Assembly: GCA_030040035.1 (NCBI GenBank)
Contig: JASHUJ010000075.1
Location: 1 to 60,954 of the forward strand
Direction of reading: 5' to 3'
Origin: Thermoplasmata archaeon
Lineage (GTDB): Archaea; Thermoplasmatota; Thermoplasmata; Lutacidiplasmatales; UBA184
Length of the DNA: 60,954 nt
The notes beneath the pieces were generated by a model. The model made no database searches. It saw only the letters and a program-made list of their open reading frames with translations, and was not told the origin of the DNA. How positions within the stretch are numbered: the stretch's first letter is position 1; each line of letters starts with the position of its first letter. Positions 1 through 7,291 of the stretch are shown here, piece by piece. A program made the translations under genes and the position numbers.

Positions 1-106
1 CGATCGTGTCGTGACGGACTGCCCCTCGGTCCCGCAGCTGCCCGGGTCGCGGGGTCGGGACCGACGCCGGGGAGCGTGGAGGGGCGGCCGGGGCGGACAC
101 GCGAAG

Positions 107-544
107 CTACTCTCCTGCCCGAGGCACCGGAGGGATGTGCAGTCGTCGGTGCTGGATCATGATGCAGGAGTTCTCGAAGACCGTCATCCCGGCAGCCCGC
201 GCCTGCGCCGCGGCCGCCGCATGCCCGACGCCGAGCTGCATCCAGACGACCGGGGCCCGGCGGGCGATCGCCTCGTCGACGATCGGCGGGACCTGGTCGC
301 TGCGACGGAAGACGTCGACGATATCGACCAGGACGTCCGGAGGGATCGCGGCGAGCCGGGGGAACGACGTCTCGCCCAGCACCTCCGGGACCCGCGGGTT
401 GACCGGCACGATCCGATAGCCCTGCGACCGAAGGTACCGGGCGACCGCATTCGAGTCGCGTTCGGGCTTGTCGGAGAGGCCGACGATCGCGATCGTGCGT
501 GCGGTCGTCAGGATCCGGCGGAGCACTTCGTCGGTCCCGTCCAT
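107..544 (-). CDS. CoA-binding domain protein (YccU-like)
   Basis: Small single-domain protein (145 aa) of the CoA-binding / YccU family, a Rossmann-type fold usually annotated as CoA binding with no fixed physiological role. The N-terminal half shows the family glycine turn (IVGLSDKPERDS) followed by GYRIVPVNPR. The middle has DIVDVFRRSDQVP and the C-terminal half VVWMQLGV and a final HRRL. The ATG at 544 is chosen because family similarity begins there; a possible upstream extension is low-complexity. The gene is divergent from the glyoxalase-like gene at 645. Family assignment is firm; the ligand and process are unknown. Confidence 0.9.
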   Translation of the reverse strand: MDGTDEVLRRILTTARTIAIVGLSDKPERDSNAVARYLRSQGYRIVPVNPRVPEVLGETSFPRLAAIPPDVLVDIVDVFRRSDQVPPIVDEAIARRAPVVWMQLGVGHAAAAAQARAAGMTVFENSCIMIQHRRLHIPPVPRAGE

Positions 545-644
545 GGGACCGCCGCACAGCCGTCGGCCAGATGATTCTGACGCCCTCCGTGGGGGGGGGT
601 TCAACCTCATTAGCTCCCGTTCCCCGACCGTCCCGAGGAGGGGG

Positions 645-1031
645 ATGTACCTCGACTACGTCGGCCTACGCGTCACGAACCTCGCGCGGGCGATCCGATT
701 CGTGACCAAGGGGCTCGGTCTCGAGGAGGTCCGCCGCGGCCGGATGGGCCACGGCGGGGTCTGGGTCCTCTACATGGACCGGGTCTCCCGTCAGTACCTG
801 GAGCTCAACTGGTACCCCCGACGCTCGCGCTACGCGACGCCGTTCGTGCCCGGGGAAGGGCTCGATCATCTGGGCTTCCGGGTGAACGATCTGAAGTCCG
901 CCGGGCGCCGGCTGATCGCCGCGGGCGCCCGGAAGGTCGACGAGATCCGGTATCGCGGGAAGGTCGTCCTCGAGTTCTACGAGGGGCCCGACGGCCTCTG
1001 GGTCGAGCTCATCCTGACCCCGTCGAGCTAG
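645..1031 (+). CDS. VOC (glyoxalase/dioxygenase) superfamily protein
   Basis: A 128-aa protein with two beta-alpha-beta-beta-beta halves typical of the vicinal oxygen chelate fold. The first half runs from YVGLRVTNLARAI to YLELNW and the second from LDHLGFRV to WVELIL. The Glu of YLELNW, the His of LDHLGFRV and the Glu of WVELIL sit where metal ligands lie in glyoxalase-type members. The usual first His, near the start, is not evident (YVGLRV), so activity and metal binding are uncertain. The ATG at 645 follows a purine-rich GAGGAGGGGG stretch and matches the domain start. The stop overlaps the convergent protease stop by three bases. Substrate cannot be told from sequence. Confidence 0.85.
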   Translation: MYLDYVGLRVTNLARAIRFVTKGLGLEEVRRGRMGHGGVWVLYMDRVSRQYLELNWYPRRSRYATPFVPGEGLDHLGFRVNDLKSAGRRLIAAGARKVDEIRYRGKVVLEFYEGPDGLWVELILTPSS

Positions 1032-1912
1032 GTCGCCCCGGCTGGCGGCCCGGGCCCGGGAACTGCGTCCGGCCAGGGCGGCGGGGTCGTGATCGAGGCG
1101 GGGGCGCTCGACCCCTGGGCGTAGACGATCCCGGCGATGGCGAGGCCGATCAGGATGACCAGGTAGTGGAGCACGACGCCGAGCTCGAGGGAGACGAGCG
1201 TCAGGAAGGCGGTCGCGTCGTTCGCCCCGTGCAGGAGCGCGGGTACCACCAGGTTTCCGCCGGAGAAGCGATACGTCGCGGCCAGCGCGAACCCGAGCAG
1301 GTACAGTGTCGGGAAGATGAGCGGGTAGGCCGCCCCGTACGTCGTGCCGTAGTAGAGGTGCACGCCGGCGAAGACCGCGCTCGTCCACGTCGCGGGGCCG
1401 AGCCACGAGCCCGGCCGGTCCCGCCAGTAGCCGAAGATCCACCCCCGGAAGATCGTCTCCTCGAACGCGCCGACGATGAAGGAGAAGCCGACCCAGAACC
1501 ACGGGTTCCCTTTCGCCTGTTCGAGGGCCGGGTTCGGCTTGTTGAGGAGCCCGAGGGCCGAGGGATCGACGACCGCGTAGACGACGGCGAGCCCGATCAC
1601 GATGACGAGGGCGAGCGCGCTCATGAGGCCGAACCATCGGAGCCCCTGCACCGACGCGAGCTCCAGGTTCCGGTCCCAGTTCCGCAGCGGCCGGCCCCCG
1701 ACGAGCAGCGCGAACGCGATGACCGGTAGACCGTAGACGACGAAGAGGTCCCCCGGCAGGTTGTCGTAGAGCGCCTGCGCCGCGGGCACCGACTGGGGAA
1801 CGAAGTACTGGCTGAGGATCACGAAGACCGTGATCGCGACCCCGAGGGCGTAGCGCGGGACGGACGCCGGGCCCGCGGCTCGATCCGGCTGGGCCGCGGA
1901 GATCGCCGGCAC
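1028..1912 (-). CDS. CPBP family intramembrane metalloprotease
   Basis: A 294-aa polytopic membrane protein with about seven hydrophobic segments. It carries the three CPBP/CAAX-protease motifs in order: the EExxxR motif (FEETIFRGW, about residue 155), an F-x-x-x-H motif (FAGVHLYYG) and a late HxxxN/D-type motif (LLHGANDA). These residues build a zinc-type intramembrane active site in Rce1-like proteases, so catalysis is plausible; the substrate is unknown. It is the last gene of a run on this strand after the DUF1028 and Pcc1 genes, starting 20 bases after the pcc1 stop, so it is probably co-transcribed. Confidence 0.9.
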   Translation of the reverse strand: MPAISAAQPDRAAGPASVPRYALGVAITVFVILSQYFVPQSVPAAQALYDNLPGDLFVVYGLPVIAFALLVGGRPLRNWDRNLELASVQGLRWFGLMSALALVIVIGLAVVYAVVDPSALGLLNKPNPALEQAKGNPWFWVGFSFIVGAFEETIFRGWIFGYWRDRPGSWLGPATWTSAVFAGVHLYYGTTYGAAYPLIFPTLYLLGFALAATYRFSGGNLVVPALLHGANDATAFLTLVSLELGVVLHYLVILIGLAIAGIVYAQGSSAPASITTPPPWPDAVPGPGPPAGAT

Positions 1913-1932
1913 GAGGGACCGAGCGGTCTCCG

Positions 1933-2190
1933 CTACTTAGCGGCCGTCCGGGCCGGCGGCGCGGTCGCCGCGTCGTCGGCCCGCGCCGATCGCTCGGCCG
2001 CCTGGAGGCACGCGAGCAGGTCCTCGAGCGTGGCGCGCGCGCTCGCGGCCGACGGAGCGCGGAGGCGGATGACGAGATCGGAGCCCTCGGTCGTCACGTC
2101 GACGTAGGAGGGGTTGTCGGCGGCCACCGCGGCCCGGAGCCGGGTCGCTTCCGCGGGGTCCCGGCCGCGCCGTCGGACGAGCACGGTCAC
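1933..2190 (-). CDS. pcc1: KEOPS complex subunit Pcc1
   Basis: An 85-aa protein matching the Pcc1/LAGE3 family, the dimerising subunit of the KEOPS complex that helps Kae1 form threonylcarbamoyladenosine at position 37 of tRNAs. The typical features are LRAAVAADNPSYVDV near the middle, an alternating strand (DLVIRLRAPS), and the C-terminal helix with ARATLEDLLACLQAAE. The GTG at 2190 is chosen because it overlaps the DUF1028 stop in a GTGA arrangement, which implies translational coupling, and gives the normal family length. Kae1, Bud32 and Cgi121 are not in this window. The pairing with DUF1028 and a CPBP protease is not a familiar one. Confidence 0.85.
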   Translation of the reverse strand: MTVLVRRRGRDPAEATRLRAAVAADNPSYVDVTTEGSDLVIRLRAPSAASARATLEDLLACLQAAERSARADDAATAPPARTAAK

Positions 2191-3191
2191 TTCGACGGGG
2201 ACGTCCGCTTCTCGGCCGGCGGGGATCGAGCACCTCCTGGAGGCGCGCCGGCCCCGGGACCCCGGTCGAGCGCGTGGGGCACGATCGGGGCGGTCTGCGT
2301 CCGGCGCGCGACCTCCGCGGCGGCCCGCTCGCGCAAGTACTCGACGATCGAGGGCCAGACCCGTCCGTCGTCCCGCTCCCGGTTCTCGAAATTGTGCTCC
2401 CCGATGAAGCGATGGAACGCCGCGGCGCTCGCCGCGTCCCACGCGCCGGTCAGTCGGCCGGTGTAGTATCCGAGGATGCTGAGGTCGTGCTGCATCCCCC
2501 GGGCGACGTCCCCGGCGATCGGGACGAGGCGCGCCGGATCCTCCCGGTCGAGCATCGTCATGTCGTAGAGGTGGAAGACGCGCCGCAGTTCCTCGATCGG
2601 AGAGGGGTGATCGTCGACCCGCACGTCGATCCACCGGTCGTTCCGACCCCCGTATCCTCCCCCGGCGCGGACCGCGAGCAGGGCCGCCGACTGCATCCCG
2701 CGCCGATCGCCTCCCTCCCGCTGGCCGGCCGCGAGCGCGGCCAGCATCCGGTCGATCAGGTCGCCGCCCGTGGACTCGTACGTGCGGGCCATCGCGCGCA
2801 CGACGCTCGGGCCGAAGAGGATGTTCCCCTGGCAGGCGAACCCTTCCCCGACCTCGTGCCCCGCCCACTCCATGCACTTCGGCCCCGTGAACGCGGCCGC
2901 CCCGCCCCGGGCGTCGACCACCCCGAGCTGGCGCTCGTCCCGCCCGGAATCCGCCGCGGTGAGCCGTCGGACGACCTCGGGCGCGTCGTGGCCGGCCCGC
3001 AGGAGCGCGAGCCCTTCGGACCCGTACGCCGCGTTCGCGAGCGCCTGCGTCGCGATCGCCCCGACCCCGGCCTCCGCGTAGGGGACCACCGCGCCGACCG
3101 AGATGAACTTCGACTGGACCGCGACGGCCCACGTCGCGCTCGCGGGCTCCGCCGCGACGATCGAGAACGTGCCGAACCGCGGGACGCCCAT
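2187..3191 (-). CDS. DUF1028 protein (Ntn-hydrolase-like) with C-terminal peptidoglycan-binding-like domain
   Basis: A 334-aa protein. Residues 1-220 match DUF1028, a family predicted to have an Ntn-hydrolase fold. The start MGVPRFGTFSIVA is followed by AVAVQSKFISVGAVVPYAEAG and by QGNILFG. The C-terminal part (LTGAWDAASAAAFHRFIGEHNFENR) resembles the small peptidoglycan-binding-like domain often attached to DUF1028. No signal peptide is evident, so an envelope role is uncertain. The ATG at 3191 lies 27 bases after a TATA-like box, fitting a leaderless message. It leads an operon with pcc1 (GTGA overlap) and the CPBP protease. Biochemical activity is unknown. Confidence 0.85.
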   Translation of the reverse strand: MGVPRFGTFSIVAAEPASATWAVAVQSKFISVGAVVPYAEAGVGAIATQALANAAYGSEGLALLRAGHDAPEVVRRLTAADSGRDERQLGVVDARGGAAAFTGPKCMEWAGHEVGEGFACQGNILFGPSVVRAMARTYESTGGDLIDRMLAALAAGQREGGDRRGMQSAALLAVRAGGGYGGRNDRWIDVRVDDHPSPIEELRRVFHLYDMTMLDREDPARLVPIAGDVARGMQHDLSILGYYTGRLTGAWDAASAAAFHRFIGEHNFENRERDDGRVWPSIVEYLRERAAAEVARRTQTAPIVPHALDRGPGAGAPPGGARSPPAEKRTSPSK

Positions 3192-3213
3192 CGGGGGCCG
3201 GACGCGGGCCGGG

Positions 3214-3222
3214 GGTTTAACG
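3214..3222 (-). promoter_or_regulatory. TATA-like box for the DUF1028-pcc1-CPBP operon
   Basis: On the minus strand the sequence reads GTTAAACC within a G+C-rich surround, centred about 27 bases before the ATG at 3191. This spacing is that of archaeal promoters serving leaderless mRNAs. Confidence 0.55.
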
Positions 3223-3250
3223 GCTCGGCCGCCGGCGGCGGAACCCTGCG

Positions 3251-3610
3251 TCACGGGATCTCGCCCGGCGCGGTCGAACGGTGATCGGCTCCGGGAGAGA
3301 TCTCCCCGATCCGGCCGAGGAGGCGGTCCACGAGGCGCGTCGCCCGGGCCCGGTCGTGCGCGGCGAACGCCGCCTCGGCCGCCCGCAGGTCCGCGAGCTC
3401 GCGATCGACCGTGGCGCCGCGAGCCCGCAACACTCCGAGGAGTCGGGCGGCGAGCGCGAGGCGATTCGCCGTTCGGTCCTCCTCGACGTCCGGGCTTCCT
3501 TCGGGCGCGCCGTCCGGAACATAGCTCACGAGTCCCCGGGGCCACTGGGTGACCTCCCCCTCGCCGCGCTCGACGCGACGCCGCGACCGGGCGGGGCCCT
3601 CGTCCGTCAC
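3251..3610 (-). CDS. Hypothetical protein downstream of the geranylgeranyl reductase
   Basis: I do not recognise this 119-aa charged protein. Its first 45 residues are arginine- and proline-rich. The remainder is helical, with NRLALAARLLGVLRARG and a second helix ending ARATRLVDRLLGRI. No cysteine motif, signal peptide or membrane segment is seen. It begins with GTG seven bases beyond the previous gene's stop, so it looks translationally linked. Its helical pattern of small-residue repeats loosely recalls the neighbouring 212-aa protein (DYSACATALDQL), so the two might be distant relatives or partners; that is inference. Confidence 0.6.
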   Translation of the reverse strand: MTDEGPARSRRRVERGEGEVTQWPRGLVSYVPDGAPEGSPDVEEDRTANRLALAARLLGVLRARGATVDRELADLRAAEAAFAAHDRARATRLVDRLLGRIGEISPGADHRSTAPGEIP

Positions 3611-3616
3611 GCGCGC

Positions 3617-4255
3617 CTAGGCTCCCTCGGCGTCCGCCGGGGGAGCGGCGGCCGGCGCCGCGCGCACCGGAGCGCCGTGCGGGAGGGGACAGCGCTCGCG
3701 AACGGCGGACCAGATCGCGTCGATCCGCTCGTAGAAGGCGCCCGACGGCCCCTCCGTGCCGAGCAGCGTCTTGGCCTCCTCGAGCCGCGGGGCGAGGTCC
3801 CCGGCCGCGAGGCCGTGCGCCGCGGCCCAATCGAGCGAGCCGGCGGCGAGCGCGAGCTGGTCTTCGGCCGCCCGGCGGGCTCGACGCGCCTCCTTCTCGG
3901 GGCCCGGGAGGGCGTGGTCCGGGTCCCAGTGCGGGGGCATCGGGGCCGGGATCGGAACGCGCAACCGGCGGAACGGCTCGGGGAGGCTCGGCCAGCGCGG
4001 CTCCGCGAGCCGCACGGAGAGCTGATCGAGCGCGGTCGCGCACGCCGAATAGTCGCCCGTCGCGAACGCCTTTTCGGCGCGGTCGAACGGGCCCAAGAGA
4101 TCCGGGTTGGGGGCCCCCTTCCAGAGATCGAGCAGCAGCGCGATGCGCGACGGCGCGAGGCGTCGCAGGTCCTTCTGGAGCGGCGACTCGGGAACGGACG
4201 GCGGGGGCGGGGCCTCGGGGGGGGCCTCGGGAGGACGGTTCGGGGCGCCGGGCAT
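3617..4255 (-). CDS. Hypothetical proline-rich/helical protein
   Basis: A 212-aa protein of unknown function. Residues 1-25 are almost only Pro, Ala and Glu. A helical core follows (DLRRLAPSRIALLLDLWKGAPNP, then KAFATGDYSACATALDQLS), with a Pro-rich bridge (RVPIPAPMPPHW) and a charged helical tail. The GDYSACATALDQL stretch has the look of a TPR-like helix, but no full repeat can be shown. There are no transmembrane segments. It starts 21 bases after the geranylgeranyl reductase stop, in the same operon, so a role linked to membrane lipid reduction is conceivable but unproven. Confidence 0.65.
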   Translation of the reverse strand: MPGAPNRPPEAPPEAPPPPSVPESPLQKDLRRLAPSRIALLLDLWKGAPNPDLLGPFDRAEKAFATGDYSACATALDQLSVRLAEPRWPSLPEPFRRLRVPIPAPMPPHWDPDHALPGPEKEARRARRAAEDQLALAAGSLDWAAAHGLAAGDLAPRLEEAKTLLGTEGPSGAFYERIDAIWSAVRERCPLPHGAPVRAAPAAAPPADAEGA

Positions 4256-4276
4256 CGTCGTCCGAGGTCGAGGCGC

Positions 4277-5464
4277 CTAGAGGAACGCCTCGAACTCCTT
4301 CGTGACCTCGGGGTACTTGTCGCGGACCGCCCGCAGGATGTTGTGGACGCTCAATTTCTCGAGCCGGACCCCCGAGAGGGCGTCGATGATCTTGTCGAAC
4401 GTCGCGTCGCTCAGCGTCACGAGCTTCTCCTTGGCGAGCCAGTTGCGGTAGAGCTTCTCCTCGAGGCGGACGCGCCAGCCCTTCTCGTACTTCTGGAGGA
4501 ACTCCTTCGAGGCGTCGCCCGAGAGGACGGCCTCGGCGGCGACGGTGCCGCAGATCTTCCCGGCGATGCACCCGTTCGCGATCCCGCCGCCGGTGAGCGG
4601 GTCGATCATCCGCGCGGCGTCCCCGACGAGCATGATGCCGTCGGCGACCGTCTGCTTGAGCGGGGGCGAGATGGAGACGCCGCCTCCGACCATGTCGATC
4701 TTCTTGCCTTTCGCGTAGCCGGGGTGGTGCTCGATCCACCGGTCGAGGTAGGTCCGGGCGTCCGCCGGGTTCTCGACCTGGCTCACCTGGACGCCGATCC
4801 CCACGTTCGCGAGGCCGTCGGCCTTGGGGAAGACCCAGACGTAGCCACCGGGCGCGACCTTCCCGAGGAAGAAATCGCAGTACCGGGCGTCGCAGTCGAC
4901 GTTCGTCATCCGGTACTGGAGGCACGTATCCATGTCGCGGACCGCGATGTTCGTGGGCAGGCCCGCCCACCGGCCGATCTGGCTCTCGAAGCCGTCGGCC
5001 CCGATCGTCACGGGGGCCCGGACCTCGTACGTCTGGCCGAACTCCTTCACCTTCGCGCCGACGATGCGGCCGCCGTCCTTCAGGAGCGCGACCGCGGCGG
5101 TCTTGAGCTTGACCTCGACGCCCGCGTTCGCGGCGTCGATCGCGAGCTGCTTATCGAACTCGTCCCGCTCGACGACGTAGCCGACCTCGTTGCCGGCGTG
5201 CTTCTCGTTGATCTCGAACACCTTCTCGCTCGGCGAGAAGATGCGCGCGCCCTCGACCTCCACGTTGATCCAGCGGCCGGGGGTGATCCCGACCTCGGGC
5301 AGCCAGTCCTTGCTCATGCCCTCCCCGCATCGGACCGGGCTTCCGATCTCCTGCCGCTTCTCGAGCAGGAGGACCCGGGCGCCGGCCTTCGCGGCCCACT
5401 TCGCCGTCATGCTGCCCGCGGGTCCGCCGCCGATCACCAGGACATCCGTCTTCAGATCGGGCAT
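4277..5464 (-). CDS. Geranylgeranyl reductase family flavoprotein
   Basis: A 395-aa FAD-dependent enzyme of the geranylgeranyl reductase family. In archaea these saturate the isoprenoid chains of membrane lipids such as digeranylgeranylglycerophospholipid. The N-terminus has the dinucleotide-binding turn VLVIGGGPAGS. Residues 43-50 carry the family P-x-x-C-G-E-G motif with Cys46. The middle has the YxWxFPK-type motif (GYVWVFPKADGLANVGIG), and the DPLTGGGIANG segment contacts FAD. The ATG at 5464 follows GGAGGAAC, a good ribosome-binding site, and replaces an upstream in-frame start. The ferredoxin gene directly upstream is a plausible electron donor. The exact lipid substrate is not determined by sequence. 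Confidence 0.93.
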   Translation of the reverse strand: MPDLKTDVLVIGGGPAGSMTAKWAAKAGARVLLLEKRQEIGSPVRCGEGMSKDWLPEVGITPGRWINVEVEGARIFSPSEKVFEINEKHAGNEVGYVVERDEFDKQLAIDAANAGVEVKLKTAAVALLKDGGRIVGAKVKEFGQTYEVRAPVTIGADGFESQIGRWAGLPTNIAVRDMDTCLQYRMTNVDCDARYCDFFLGKVAPGGYVWVFPKADGLANVGIGVQVSQVENPADARTYLDRWIEHHPGYAKGKKIDMVGGGVSISPPLKQTVADGIMLVGDAARMIDPLTGGGIANGCIAGKICGTVAAEAVLSGDASKEFLQKYEKGWRVRLEEKLYRNWLAKEKLVTLSDATFDKIIDALSGVRLEKLSVHNILRAVRDKYPEVTKEFEAFL

Positions 5465-5487
5465 CGTTCCTCCGTGCTTCGGTCCCT

Positions 5488-5679
5488 TCAGTCGATCTCG
5501 ATCGCGCCCACCGGACAGGCCTTCACGCAGATCTCGCACCGGGTGCAGACCTTCTCGTCGAACGTGATCCGGGTCTCATCGAGGTAGATGCAGTTGAGCG
5601 GGCAGATGCCGACGCACGCCCCGCAGTAGATGCAGAGCTGGCCGGACGACTCGATATGGAGGCTCTTCTTGCTCGCCAC
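5488..5679 (-). CDS. Two-cluster [4Fe-4S] ferredoxin
   Basis: A 63-aa ferredoxin with two complete four-cysteine motifs, CIYCGACVGICP and CTRCEICVKACP, predicting two [4Fe-4S] clusters in a soluble low-potential electron carrier. It uses a GTG start. It has its own TATA-like box about 35 bases upstream and ends 23 bases before the geranylgeranyl reductase. Because both lie in one unit, the ferredoxin most simply supplies electrons for reducing isoprenoid double bonds, as proposed for other archaeal reductases of this family. Part of the message could also serve general metabolism. Confidence 0.95.
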   Translation of the reverse strand: MASKKSLHIESSGQLCIYCGACVGICPLNCIYLDETRITFDEKVCTRCEICVKACPVGAIEID

Positions 5680-5708
5680 GGCGCCTCGGCTGCGACGGAC
5701 CCGGGCGG

Positions 5709-5716
5709 TATAAAAG
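5709..5716 (-). promoter_or_regulatory. TATA box of the ferredoxin-geranylgeranyl reductase operon
   Basis: The minus strand reads CTTTTATA, one of the clearest archaeal TATA boxes in the window, centred 33-35 bases before the GTG at 5679. A start of transcription about 25 bases downstream would leave an untranslated leader of only about ten bases. Confidence 0.7.
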
Positions 5717-5740
5717 GGCTCCTCGAGCGGCGCGGGCCGC

Positions 5741-6703
5741 TCACGAGGCGGGCGGGACGTGGACCGCGGGCGCGCGCGCCGCCAGCCAGCGCTCCGCGTC
5801 GATCGCGGCCATGCAGCCGGAGCCGGCGGCGCTGACGGCCTGCCGGTAGTGGCGGTCCTGCACGTCCCCCGCGGCGAAGACCCCCTCCACGCTCGTGCGG
5901 GTGTGATCGTGGACCTTCACGTAGCCGTCCCGGTCGAGGTCGAGGACCCCCCGGAAGACCTCGGTCGAGGGCACGTGGCCGATCGCCACGAAGAGGCCGC
6001 CGACCTTGAGCTCGCGCGTCGAGCCGTCCTTCACGTGGCGCACCCGGACCCCTTCGACCGAGTCCCGGCCCAGGACCTCGACGACCTCCGAATCGAGGAC
6101 GAACGAGATCTTCGGGTGGGCCCGGGCCCGGGCCGCCATGATCGGGCTCGCGCGCAGCGAGTCGCGCCGGTGGACGATCGTCACGTGCGTCGCGAAGTTG
6201 GTGAGGAAGAGGGCCTCCTCCATCGCGGTATCCCCGCCGCCGACGACGACGAGCTCGCGGCCCTTGAAGAAGAACCCGTCGCACGTCGCGCACGCCGAGA
6301 TGCCGTGGCCCATGAGCCGCTTCTCCGACGGCAGGTCGAGCCAGCGCGCGTTCGCCCCGGTCGCGACGATCACGGCGTCGGCGAGGTAGGTACCCTGCGT
6401 ACCGGTCTCGACGCGCAGCGGGGTCCGGGTGAAGTCGACCCGGGTGGCGTTGTCGTCGACGAATTCCGCCCCGAACCGCTCCGCCTGGCGGCGCATCCGG
6501 TCGATGAGCTCCGGCCCCTGCACCCCCTCCGGGAACCCGGGGTAGTTCTCGACGTCCGTCGTGATCAAGAGCTGGCCCCCGGCGGGCACGCCGGCGATCA
6601 CCACGGGCCTCAACTCGGCCCGCGCCGCGTAGAGCGCGGCCGTGAGACCGGCGGCGCCGCTGCCCAGGATCAGCAGTCGCACCGCGCGAGGTTCGGGTGC
6701 CAT
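5741..6703 (-). CDS. trxB: Thioredoxin reductase
   Basis: A 320-aa flavoprotein with the low-molecular-weight thioredoxin reductase layout. It has an N-terminal FAD site (LLILGSGAAGL), the redox-active CATC at residues 138-141, the NADPH-domain turn VVVGGGDTA, and the C-terminal FAD site (GVFAAGDVQD). HRRDSLRA, with its arginines, is the usual NADPH 2'-phosphate-binding stretch. This contrasts with reductases known from Thermoplasma that lack NADPH specificity, so NADPH use is predicted. No thioredoxin gene is adjacent. The gene has a TATA-like box 26 bases ahead of the ATG, suggesting an independent leaderless transcript. Confidence 0.95.
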   Translation of the reverse strand: MAPEPRAVRLLILGSGAAGLTAALYAARAELRPVVIAGVPAGGQLLITTDVENYPGFPEGVQGPELIDRMRRQAERFGAEFVDDNATRVDFTRTPLRVETGTQGTYLADAVIVATGANARWLDLPSEKRLMGHGISACATCDGFFFKGRELVVVGGGDTAMEEALFLTNFATHVTIVHRRDSLRASPIMAARARAHPKISFVLDSEVVEVLGRDSVEGVRVRHVKDGSTRELKVGGLFVAIGHVPSTEVFRGVLDLDRDGYVKVHDHTRTSVEGVFAAGDVQDRHYRQAVSAAGSGCMAAIDAERWLAARAPAVHVPPAS

Positions 6704-6725
6704 CGTAGATTCGAGTCGGCGAGGG

Positions 6726-6733
6726 ATTAAAAC
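6726..6733 (-). promoter_or_regulatory. TATA-like box of trxB
   Basis: The minus strand reads GTTTTAAT, centred 26 bases before the ATG at 6703. The spacing predicts a leaderless mRNA. Confidence 0.65.
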
Positions 6734-6760
6734 GGAGCCCCCGCCGCGCGCGAGGGGCGC

Positions 6761-7288
6761 TCAGCGCCGACCGGCCGGGAGGCGGAGCCGGTCGGGCGCC
6801 TCGGCCTCCGAGTAGGCGGACCGGAAGAACAGGAGCGGAAGTCCGTCGCGGCCGGTCTCTTGGTGGTCGACCTCCCCGACCAGGAGGATGTGATCGCTCA
6901 CCGCCCATCGCGCCGCGACCTGGCATTCGAGCCCCCCCAAGGTGCCGTCGAGCAGCGGGGTCCCGCCCGGGGCCCGGTGGAACGCGAGCTCCCGGAACTT
7001 CGCTTCGGACGGCTCGTTGCGGGCGAACCGCTCGCTCAGCGCTCGCTGGTCCGCCGCGAGGAGGCTCACCCCGAATCGGCCCGAGCGCGCGATGACGGGA
7101 AGCGTATCGACGTCCCGGGCGAGGCTCACGAGGACGCTCGGTGGGGCGAGCGACACCGAAAGGAACCCGTTCACGGTGAGCCCCGCATCGTCCCGCCCCT
7201 CGTGGGCCGTGACGACCGAGACGCCCGTCGCCCAGCGTCCCATCAGCCGACGGAACTCCTCGGGGCTCGGGGCGCTCGCAGGGGCCAT
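6761..7288 (-). CDS. Flavin reductase family (FMN-binding split-barrel) protein
   Basis: A 175-aa protein resembling flavin reductase domain proteins, which reduce or bind FMN/FAD for partner oxygenases. Visible family features are FRRLMGRWATGVSVVTA at the start, GLTVNGFLSVSLAPPSVLVSLAR for flavin phosphate contacts, FGVSLLAADQ and WAVSDHILLVGEV. It is only three bases from the ABC permease stop, and is the last gene of that run. No matching oxygenase lies nearby, so the partner and substrate are unknown. Confidence 0.88.
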   Translation of the reverse strand: MAPASAPSPEEFRRLMGRWATGVSVVTAHEGRDDAGLTVNGFLSVSLAPPSVLVSLARDVDTLPVIARSGRFGVSLLAADQRALSERFARNEPSEAKFRELAFHRAPGGTPLLDGTLGGLECQVAARWAVSDHILLVGEVDHQETGRDGLPLLFFRSAYSEAEAPDRLRLPAGRR

Positions 7289-7291
7289 CGC

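Noticed and set aside
1937..2233. GTG-started 98-codon frame preceded by AGGAGG within the pcc1 region
   Set aside because: Its product is an arginine/proline-rich shadow. The Pcc1 family match lies in another frame with a GTGA overlap.
2187..4970. Very long open frame continuing upstream of the DUF1028 start
   Set aside because: The additional residues are low-complexity Arg/Pro/Gly and lie antisense-free but out of frame over the real helical and reductase genes; the family begins at 3191.
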